Source: Pilatotrama ljubarskyi
Lineage: Eukaryota; Basidiomycota; Agaricomycetes; Polyporales; Polyporaceae
DNA: 11,181 bases
NCBI GenBank assembly: GCA_022385805.1
Contig: MU277808.1
Span: 25,754-36,934, forward strand
Direction: 5' to 3'
Part shown: one piece after another, positions 1 through 8,400 of the stretch
Numbering within the stretch: position 1 is the stretch's first letter
How the letters are laid out: each line of letters opens with the position of its first letter
Made by a program: the position numbers and the translations under genes
Notes under the pieces: model-generated
Told to the model about the DNA's origin: nothing
Databases searched by the model: none
Seen by the model: only the letters and a program-made list of their open reading frames with translations

Positions 1-193
1 TTTACTTTTGAGCTTAACCAGGATGGAACATGCCTGGGGAAGAGCATTATGTTATATTTATAAATGATTATTGTGAGATGCACCTGGTTCTGTAATTTTT
101 GAACCTCATCTGCCAAAGATATGCACTGCTTATTTCTCTCTAAGCCGAGGGACTTCAATGTTCTACTGTCAGAGTGTGGAAAACAATTACATG

Positions 194-222
194 ACTAGTG
201 AGGGAACGATGCACTCACTAGT
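194..222. repeat. Inverted repeat, 9-bp arms
   Basis: Arms ACTAGTGAG (194-202) and CTCACTAGT (214-222) are perfect reverse complements around an 11-bp spacer. The AGTGAG/CTCACT core is the same as in the tandem units at 441-615, so this may be a diverged outlying member of that family. Confidence 0.7.
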
Positions 223-420
223 ACCATGATCTCTCAGAGACCCATGAGTGCATTTTTTAGTTTTTTTTTGTCTTGTTTATGGAAGGTCCCGGTCGAACAA
301 TGCTACAGCAAAGGAATGCATTGTCAAAAATGCGCAAAATAAGGCACTAGAAGGATTAAAAGTCTTGTAGATTATGTACATAGGAGAGCTTGTAGTCTTC
401 TGGTGAGATATATCACATTT

Positions 421-434
421 GTGACTGCAGTCAC
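421..434. repeat. Perfect 14-bp palindrome
   Basis: GTGACTGCAGTCAC is its own reverse complement. It sits seven bases before the 35-bp tandem array. Its GTGAC end resembles the TGTGACC part of the array unit, so it could be a boundary of the array or a dimeric protein site. Function is unknown. Confidence 0.6.
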
Positions 435-440
435 ACATTG

Positions 441-615
441 AGTGAGGGCATTCTGCTCTCACTGATCATGTGACCAGTGAGGGCATTCTGCTCTCACTGA
501 TCATGTGACCAGTGAGGGCATTCTGCTCTCACTGATCATGTGACCGGTGAGAGCATTCTGCTCTCACTGACCATGTCACTGGTGAGAGCATTCTATTCTT
601 GTGAGTGATGTGAGT
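441..615. repeat. 35-bp tandem repeat array, about five hairpin-forming units
   Basis: Units start at 441, 476, 511, 546 and 581. The first three are identical, the fourth has a few substitutions and the fifth is degenerate. Inside each unit AGTGAG and CTCACT flank GCA-TTC-TGC, so a unit can fold into a stem of about ten pairs with a TTC loop. In unit 4 a G-to-A change replaces a G:T wobble by an A:T pair and strengthens the stem. The segments between units also pair (CTCACTG with CAGTGAG), so the array can form alternative hairpins. There are no unique spacers, so it is not a CRISPR array. Confidence 0.85.
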
Positions 616-691
616 ACTGAGGAGAGGATGATTAAGATGGCAGCACTTCCATATAGAGGGTGAAGCCTAAATAAGCACAGAACAGGAGGAT

Positions 692-734
692 GCTTAGTAA
701 GCAAGTTGGTTCCCATCCCTTCTGCTTAGTAAGC
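692..734. repeat. 43-bp quasi-palindromic element, copy 1
   Basis: GCTTAGTAAGC at 692-702 and again at 724-734 bracket a 21-bp middle that begins AAG. Each 11-mer is itself a palindrome except at its centre base. Length and layout match copy 2 at 808-850 exactly, and copy 3 at 5234-5273 keeps the spacing. It may be a protein-binding or recombination site, or a very short palindromic insertion; the role is unknown. Confidence 0.75.
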
Positions 735-807
735 TGGTGGGCATGGGAAACAGCTACTTGAAATGGCAGGTAAGAGACTTTCCATATTTGGCCAGCATGG
801 GTGGCTA

Positions 808-850
808 GCTTACTAAGCAAGAGGGTTCCCAACCAACCTGCTTAGTAAGC
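808..850. repeat. 43-bp quasi-palindromic element, copy 2
   Basis: GCTTACTAAGC (808-818) and GCTTAGTAAGC (840-850) form a perfect 11-bp inverted repeat around 21 bp. The middle begins AAG and contains GGTT...AACC, which extends the symmetry. It has the same length and outer sequence as copy 1, with a diverged middle. It ends about 115 bp before the start codon of gene 1, so it lies in the likely promoter or 5' UTR. Confidence 0.8.
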
Positions 851-964
851 AATGCCTTCTTTTGGACCACCCAAGCCCCCTAGCCACCTGACCTTTGTTG
901 ACTTCATACCACCACCATCTCTGCATCTGTGTTTTACATACCTGCTCTTTCCAGCTCTAACTCA

Positions 965-3900
965 ATGGCTACCAATCCTGCTGCTGCTCTTATCTCTCTG
1001 GAGGCTGCCAAGGTCCCTGATACCTACAAGGACAAGGACCTGTCCTTCATTGCTGATGTCCTGAGGATTCATCTGGCTAGTCAGATGCATTCTCATGAGG
1101 ACATCAAGGGAATCCTCAAGGCCCTCTCTCATGGCCCCTTCCTCACCTCCATCAGCTCCACCAAGCCTCATCCTGACCAGAGGCCTATAGATGGATCCCA
1201 TATTCCCCAGCTTACAGAAACTCTGCTTGGGGAGGATATGAGGCTGGCCTATCCCTGCTTTATAGTTGTTCCCACTAATGAGTGGCTCAATCACCCTTCT
1301 CCTGACTTGGACCCCAACCCTTCCATCTCTTCCATTCCTATCTGGAACCCTTCCAAGGCTATCACCCTCACTCATGGCCACCGCTTCCATGCCCTTCAAG
1401 TAGGCCTGCAGGGCTCCAAGGCCAAGGAGATCCAGACCATGTATGGCAAAAATCAGGGCAAGGACCTGCTGTGGGTCACTCTGACTATCCCAGACAGTGA
1501 GTGGTTATATTGATGCTTATGGACTATGCTGACTTCTTTCTAAGTGCTGTTTGAGATTCTCCCTCCCCTCTTCTTCCCCATCTACATCCTTAAGGACAAC
1601 ATGGGTGACAAGTTCCTGCTCCAGCTCTCAGATGAGCAGTGCACTGTCACCTGGATTGCCTACCTCTGCCACATGTACAAAATCACATATTATCCCCAAG
1701 GCCAGTTCCAGCCCATCCCTTCCAATGATCCTAGGCTAGCTGCCATCCTCAGCAACTCCAGGAAGGATTATCTGGCTGGCAGCTACACCAGAATTGATGG
1801 TCTCTATACCCTCTGGCATCCCACCCTCCTTCCTACCCTTGGGGAGGCTATGGTCACCACCTTTGGCAAGACCTTCTTCAGGCTCTCTATCCTGCAGGAG
1901 TTGGCCAACTGCAACATCTGGGTAAGCTCAATGATTGATTCATTATCCAATTCACTGAACTCAACCCTTTCAGCCCATGTGTGCTGCCTTGCAAGCTGGA
2001 CACCTTCAGCTAGCTCCTCTTGCTCAGGCATCCTGGAGGAAGGGTTTGGCTATGGAGAGACCCAACAAGGGGAGCAGCAAGGTCATCAAACTGGGGGTCA
2101 GGTCCAACTATGCCTTCAGGTTGAATGACCTGCACACCTTGGTGTCCCAGGGCTATGTGTTTAACTGGCTCTTGGAGTCTATGCCTTACAAGAGGGCTCT
2201 GCAGGAATCCCAGGCTATTCTGGATCAGCTAGAGTTTGCAGACTCTGAGGCTCTCTCTCCTCCCCTCAAGGCCCTTTTGGACTCCTACCACATCAGTGCC
2301 AGGCAGTCCTTCTCATTCAGGCTCATGCATGCCTCATCTGAGCCTCAATGGGTAAGTATATTTTAGTTGCTATGATTTCATATGCTCATATACATTTTTA
2401 GCTTCTTTGGCCTGGACTTCTAACCTCAGCCAAGGACATCAAGTACAGGCAGAGGTTTCTAAACCTTGTCAATGTCATTCATGTGGTAAGTAAATATTTC
2501 TCTCATGTCTGACAATATGACTAACCTTGAGCCTCAGCTGGTCTGGCTGCTCATGGGTCCTGATATAGCCAACAACCTCAACAACAAGAGGAGTGCCATC
2601 AATCAGCCCTTTGGTCACATCATGTGGTGGAAGTGTCCTGATGGAATTATTCTTGCCTACCTGGCTCTGGCTAGAATGGCTACCCCTCAGCAGCTCTTCC
2701 CTCCCCTTCTTCCTGTTTCCACCACAGTCCAGGAGTTGTATGCTCAGGCCCCTGAAGAAGACATCATCAAGCTGAACAAGGTATGTGGACTATGTTGAAG
2801 ATTTCTGGCAATCTGCCTAACTATTCTCTTAGCTGGCCTCTGTCTTTATGGATCAGTATGAGATCCTTCAGGAAGAGGTTTTCCTCAACCTCAGGCATCT
2901 CAGGACTGGCTTCCAGCTGCCTCCTGATGAGGACCAGGTTCATTATCATCCCTCTGTCAACTCCATCCAACCAAACCCCTTGTTCTTCTGGAACACTCAC
3001 CATGCTGCCTGCCATAAATTTGTGGGTGATCAGTTGACCCCTCCTGTTAACATGGAGACCACTGTGGGGAGGTGCAGTCCCTTGGAGGTCATTTATGGAC
3101 CTGTGCCTCAGGGCCTGGAGGAGCAGTCTGCTGCCAAGTATGCTGAGGCAGTGGAGTACCTGATGGGCCATGAAACCTGGCAGTACATTCTCTTTGATGT
3201 TCTACAGGTGCATCAGCTGGTTGTGCCTAACCAGCCTTGGTTTCATAATCCCCTAGCCAGGGTTACTCAGACAGGTCCCACTGCCCCTTCTCCTCAGCCT
3301 ACTCCTGATCTTCCCAAGCCTCCTTCTCATCATTCCTCACCCACTCCTCCCAAGTCTACTCCCAACCCTCCCTCATCCCCTCCCCAGGCTTCATCCCCTT
3401 CCAAGCCTACTCCCAACCCTCCTTCATCCCCTCCCCAGGCTTCACCCTCTCCCCAGGCTTCATCTCCTCCCCAGGCTTCATCTCCCTCTCAGGCTTCATC
3501 CTCTCCCCAGGCCTCACCCTCACCCCAGGCCTCACCCTTACCCCAGCCCACTCCTCATCTTCCCAAGCCTACTTCCAACCCTCCTTCACCCTCTCCCCAG
3601 GCTTCATCCCCTCCCCAGGCTTCATCTCCCTCCCAGGCTTCATCCTCTCCCCAAGCCTCACCCTCACCCCAGCCCACTCCTGATCCTCCCTCACACTCTC
3701 CTCAGTCCAGTCCAGCCCCTTCCACTCCTGCTCCTGCTACATCTCAGAAATCATCTTCTGAGGATGACTCTTCTAGCCAGTCCTCTTCCTCTCCTGGCTC
3801 TGGTTCCTCTCCCTTTGTCCCCTTGAGGTTAAGAAAGGGTACTCAGAACTCCAGCCCTAGGAACACCCCTTCTCCCTCTCCTTCCAATCAACAAGCCATG

Positions 3901-4629
3901 AGCCACCCTACTACCCCCAGAACTCCTCAGGGCAATCCCAACTCTGAGGATTTGGACACACCCAGACCTCAGCAGTCCAGCTCTCTCAGCAAGGGAAAGA
4001 GAAGGGCAGCTCCTCCAGAGGAAGCTAGGGCTTCCAAGCATGCCAGGACTTCCTCAGATTCTGACTCTGAGGACAATCTCAACCAGATGGGCTATGCAAA
4101 CTGGGACTTGGTTCACTCTCAGAAGATGTCTGAAAGTCAGTGGAGGAAGGAGATGGAGATTAATCAAATGCTCCTGGAGGTGAGTAATCAATTTTTATAA
4201 TATTCTGAATACCCACTGATATTTTGTGAGCAGAGCATTGATTCTACCCCCAGGCAAGAGGGTCAGTGGATCAAGCCCTTGAAGGACAGCTCCATCCCTG
4301 CCAGCATTCCTCCTCCTACCCACCCTCTTTGGCACCAGCAGAGCAAGGTGGAGAGAGAGACTGCCATGCATCTCTACATGCAGCATTTTCCTAGTGATAC
4401 CCACTCCTATTTGCAGGCTGGGTTTTTCCAGGTGATGAGGCTGTTTGAGCATGTGGGTAAGGAGTTTGGGGACAACTCTGCAGCCTTCAACTATGCCTTG
4501 AGGGATCTGGAAAATAAGGTGGGCAGCATGTGTGGAAGGGCCACTCAGAGGCATGGAGGTTGGGGCCAGATTCCTGAAGATGAGGTGGTTGAAGAAGAAG
4601 ATGAGCAGGAAATGATTGTGGATGAGTAA
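965..4629 (+). CDS. Unrecognised 1118-aa protein with Pro/Ser repeats and acidic tail (gene 1)
   Basis: Seven exons are proposed: 965-1496, 1545-1921, 1974-2351, 2402-2485, 2538-2780, 2833-4179 and 4234-4629. All introns are 48-54 bp with GT...AG ends, and the joined frame is 3357 nt ending in TAA. The codon split at the first junction rejoins as ATG. Exon 5 could instead start at 2532, adding two residues in frame. The start is the first in-frame ATG after an upstream pyrimidine-CAG tract. I do not recognise the family. Residues 1-685 look folded, with a conserved-looking Trp-rich stretch (WWKCPDG, about 490). Residues 686-870 are Pro/Ser/Gln/Ala repeats. KGKRR at 925-929 followed by Ser/Asp/Glu (944-952) suggests a nuclear protein. 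The last 16 residues are mostly acidic. No signal peptide or convincing membrane segment is seen. Only one CpG occurs, so Arg codons are AGG/AGA with a single CGC. It lies upstream of and in the same direction as gene 2, and may be its partner or a passenger. Confidence 0.8.
3274..3725 (+). repeat. In-frame Pro/Ser-rich tandem repeats within gene 1
   Basis: This stretch encodes many degenerate PQAS-SP-type units of 15-18 bp. A higher-order unit starting with Lys-Pro-Thr at 3403 recurs at 3565 (162 bp later), and a shorter relative starts at 3352. The coding strand is almost all C and T. The repeat keeps the frame open and likely forms a disordered linker between the N-terminal region and the basic/acidic C-terminus. 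Length variation between alleles by slippage is expected. Confidence 0.8.
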
Positions 4630-5233
4630 AGGTTTTTGTTTACTATATTCTGAACATTCTGTACCATAGAACATGTAGGTGAAGCTGAAAGTATGTGACA
4701 TGTATAGGAGTTGATTACAGTGTACTTTGTATGATATATATGATGTAAGATATCAAATGAGTGGGTGCATATAACTTGAGTATACTATTGTTGGTGGCAG
4801 TCAGTGATTGGAAGAGGTATTGATATGCTATAAAATGCTAGACATTATTTGAGGCCTAGAAATCTGATTAACTGATAGTGCATTAAAGAAGGTTACAATT
4901 ATAATTCATGCAGCAAAGTTTGTGAAGCCAGTCAGGAGCTCAGAAATTTAGAGTAAGTTTGAAAACATGCATACTTGACCATTCATTAGACTAAACTATT
5001 TTCTGCTCAGTCAGTAAAGCAGCTTTTGTCGTCTTCATCAGTAGTATATCGTAGGCTGTGTTCACGCTGTTATATTCGTTCACTAGAAATGTTATTCGTC
5101 TTAAAAAGCCCAGTTGAGTCATGGCTACAATATGATTTTTGATCACTCTGTCCAATAGAATACCCTTGAGTGGGATTACTGAATAGCTATGCTTATATGC
5201 ATCCAAAGTTATGAAATTGACAAACGAAACAAA

Positions 5234-5273
5234 TTACATAAGCAAGAAGGTTGGGAAGCCTTCTGCTTATATA
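5234..5273. repeat. Quasi-palindromic element, copy 3 (diverged)
   Basis: TTACATAAGC, then AAG, an 18-bp middle and GCTTATATAA reproduce the layout and spacing of the elements at 692-734 and 808-850. The middle is itself strongly palindromic (AGAAGG with CCTTCT). The outer arms have drifted from GCTTAGTAAGC but still pair. It lies about 215 bp upstream of the first ATG of gene 2. Confidence 0.6.
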
Positions 5274-5427
5274 ATCATGTGCGCTTTTTTGGAAATTCCA
5301 CTATTATTGACTCATCTGTTGTTCACTATTTGATTATTTGTGCCTCTTTTGACATCATCATAGGCCCTCACTTCTGCTATTGAATATAATGCAGAACAGC
5401 TGTTATAGATATTTATTTCCACATTTT

Positions 5428-5435
5428 TATAAATA
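5428..5435 (+). promoter_or_regulatory. Possible TATA box for gene 2
   Basis: TATAAATA lies 53 bp before the ATG at 5488, followed by more TATA-like words up to 5462. The position is plausible for a fungal promoter, but the whole spacer is AT-rich. An ACTGAT...TTTTCAG tract at 5468-5483 could instead be the end of a 5'-UTR intron, which would place the real promoter further upstream. Confidence 0.25.
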
Positions 5436-5487
5436 ATCATATTTGGCTATATTTGTATATATTTGGTACTGATCAATTTTCAGGCTC

Positions 5488-8400
5488 ATGTCTCAACCAC
5501 TCTTTACCATCAACCACCACCTATTCTACCTCCTCATTATGCCTCAAATCTGCTCCTTCTGCAACCAAGAGTACTCTTCAGCCTTTGGTGCCCATTCCTG
5601 GCGCTGCTCAGGGTATATCTTTGCTATCCATGAATATCCCAACACCAAAACAGGTCCTACTACTCTCATTGAAAGAGATTCTAACAACTTGATTATCTGC
5701 AAGTGTCTCAGCCCTGAGGGGATAGCTTGTGAAGGCCGCTTTGCCACTCACAATTCCCTCATGAAGCATTTGAGAAAGCTAGGCAACAATGTGAAGTGGC
5801 AGGTCAGGATCATATTTTTTCTGGCTAAAAAATCAGTACTGATCACATATACAGATGCAGCCAGCTCTGCATAATAATGAAGAAGTCCAGGTGAGTTTAC
5901 TTTTATGTAAGAATATAATATTGGAATTCACTATATTTCTAATGCTTCTCATAGGAACTACCATCCACTCCATCCCAGGCTTTATCTGCTCTGTCTCAGA
6001 CCCAGACTCACTTGTCTTCCTCACACTCTCCTATGCAAATTGATGTGGCTGAGCACAATGCTCAAGCCTCAGAGGTAACTTCCACACAATATTATAATTA
6101 TATAGTGCTTATATGATTGTCAGCTCTATGACACTGCTCATGGAACCCTCGCTCGCTGGGGTGTTCTTATAAATCGACGCTTAAAATGCTTGATTTGTAT
6201 GGCTTGCCAAGCCATCGTGTTGCCTGCAGCATTGTCTCAGCACATTGCCCGGCAGCACGAGGACACCAAAGTCTCAGTGGACGCTGATCGACTTGCATCC
6301 ATTGTGGAGAAAGAAGGCATTCTCAAAGACCTTCCTGAGATTCATGGCACGCCAGTGGAATATGCAGGACTGGAGACTGAGGAGGGGTTTGGCTGCCCTT
6401 CCTGTTCAGCGGTATGCAGCTCGCTCAAGTCTTTGGCAAATCATGCTAGGGCCGAACACCTACAGAGTCTTTCTGAGAAGGATCCAAGCATCCGTCGCGT
6501 ACACATCCAGCGCTTCGGGCGTGGTGTGTCTGCCAAGGGCCCCTTCGAGGTCAGGTTGCGGGCAGTGGAGCTTCAATCCTCTCAGGCCGACTACATCCAA
6601 GCTCTGCGCCAGGAGCTCAACACCCGTCCCTCTCTCCCCAGCTCTGAAGTCGACCACCGGCATGTCAGTCCCTGGCACATCACGACTCGCTGGCACTCGT
6701 ATCTCGATGGCCGTGATATCTCAAAAGCCCTCGCCCTTATCGCTATTCCCAAAGAAGGTGATCTGCTCTTCTCCCTGGTCGCCTCCGTCAAGTTGTACAT
6801 GCAGGCAATATACGACACCATTCCTTACACAAGCGAGCTGTGCCGGCAAATTCTAAACACGGACGTTCTTACTGAGTAAGTAAATAATTTTTCATCTTGT
6901 AGCAATAGTGTCTGACTGCCTTGCAGGGACCTGAATCACACTCCATTCAGCCAGCATCAGATGGAGGATACCTTGCGCGCTTATAGCCGCTTGGTCCTTC
7001 AGCTGCTCTGCTTCTTGCTGCGGAGTGAGGCCGACTTGGTGCTGCCTGAAGCGGTCTCTCAGGCTCTGGCTGGTCTTCGTCTCTCCTTGAATAAGGAGAT
7101 TGATGATGCCACCTCGGCAATCCACTTACTGCTGCTGGCTCTCTGGACTCAGAACTGGTGCTCGACTCCGGCGAATCCCTTCCCTGATCCTACTGTTTGC
7201 TTCATAATTCACACCCAGCTCAATCGCGATGGTAGCCTCAAGGGTCCCAAGGATGTGACCGGAATTTTTGCCAAGCTGGTCTACAATATAGTACGTCTTC
7301 TATACCTTTCTGTAAATATTTTCTAAATATTCTGTGCAGCGTCTGGTATTTTTAAAGGAGTGTCATCGCCTCTCTGCTGAGGACCCCACCCATCCCTCTC
7401 ATGCTGTCGCAGCCCGATCTCTTCGTCCCTGGTTTACAGTTGGCCAAGAATCTACATTCCACTCCCTGCGCTCCCTCCAGCATCGTGCATCTGGCATCGT
7501 CATCTCTACTCAAAATGAGCCGAACATGAAGTGGAAAGATGGGTCCAACTTCACCACCCTCATCTACCTTGGACATGAGGTCAGCCTCGATGCCCTGCGT
7601 CGCTGCCAGGGTGCGATCGAGGATGCTACCCGTATCTTGCTCCAGGACACCCTCCTTTTCGGCCATTCATTCAACATCGACATCGCTGCGCTCAAAGACG
7701 ACATGGGCAACTCTCAGCCTGGCTACTCGCTATTCACAGACCGTATCAATGCACAAACCCTTGGCTCTCCTGACCAGCTCATCGACCACATCCTCTGCAC
7801 GCCTGCCCTACGCCATCGCTTTGTTATTGGACTTCGTGATGGCAAGATCATCTGGAACGGAGTCGCCCTCTCTGCCTGGCTCAACGCGTACTCAAAGCTC
7901 GATCTTCTCTGCCTCATCCAGGCTGAGATGAACTGTGGTGCCCCTGGTCGAACCACTGAGCTTACCGGCATGCCTCGTACCAACACCAAGACTGGTATGC
8001 TTCGCGCTCTCCGCATCATCGATGGCCATGTCGCTCTTATGCGCACGTACCACAAAATGCGTGCAGCTCAAGGCCTCGATCGTGTCATTCCCCACTCTCT
8101 CAACGCCTCACTCGCTGCCACCTTTATATATAAGGAGGCTCTCTGCCGGTCGTTCGCTGAGCTTTGTGCCAACGTCCTTCATCCCGACAACCCCAAGGTC
8201 AAGTCCTACTATCAGGACTACCTATTTGTCAACTACGACCGGCCGTTCGTAGGCGATGACATCTCTGAGGAGATGAAGCGGTGGACTGGCCAGCATTTGG
8301 GTGTCGAGCTGGGTATCCAGAAATGGCGCCAGTGCTCCACCCCTTTGCGGCGCAAGCATGCTGGGCTGGAAGAAATGTGGTTGGAGGACCAGGACACGGT

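Larger units (their letters stand above)
1..964. other. Non-coding, repeat-bearing upstream region
   Basis: No convincing coding sequence is visible here. The open frames on either strand are short, have no family character and run through repeats. The region is AT-rich at the left, has a T-rich run near 250-270, and contains a 29-bp inverted repeat, a perfect 14-bp palindrome, a 35-bp tandem array and two 43-bp quasi-palindromes, each listed separately. The promoter and 5' UTR of gene 1 must lie in the right part. A pyrimidine tract ending in CCAG at 951-954, just before the ATG at 965, could be a 3' splice site of a 5'-UTR intron, but no donor could be assigned. No telomere-type repeat was seen. 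Confidence 0.6.
4630..5487. other. AT-rich intergenic spacer between gene 1 and gene 2
   Basis: No gene is supported here. An antisense frame at 4991-5206 and a sense frame at 5189-5383 are short and featureless. The spacer must hold the 3' UTR of gene 1 and the promoter of gene 2. It contains copy 3 of the quasi-palindromic element (5234-5273), a cluster of five CpGs (5030-5098) in otherwise CpG-free DNA, and AT-rich sequence with TATA-like words before gene 2. No clear polyadenylation signal was identified. Confidence 0.6.

Noticed and set aside
441..615. Possible CRISPR array because of regular 35-bp repeats with dyad symmetry
   Set aside because: The repeats abut directly with no unique spacers, no cas-like gene is present, and the host is eukaryotic.
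1..850. Subtelomeric end, because RecQ helicases are often telomere-linked in fungi
   Set aside because: No TTAGGG-type repeat was seen and the helicase runs off the other end of the window, so chromosomal position cannot be judged.
852..1064. Forward open frame of 70 residues starting just after the second 43-bp element
   Set aside because: It overlaps exon 1 of gene 1 in another frame, has no family character and its C-terminal half is a shadow of the gene 1 coding sequence.
962..1399. Antisense open frame of 145 residues over exon 1 of gene 1
   Set aside because: It is the mirror of a CpG-poor, stop-poor exon. The sense strand has spliced continuity across seven exons, the antisense has none.
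3274..3725. RNA polymerase II CTD-like heptads
   Set aside because: The units are PQAS/SP-type with irregular length and lack the Tyr-Ser-Pro-Thr-Ser-Pro-Ser pattern.
4991..5206. Small antisense gene in the intergenic spacer
   Set aside because: Only 71 codons, no recognisable motif and no splice or promoter support; expected by chance in AT-rich sequence.
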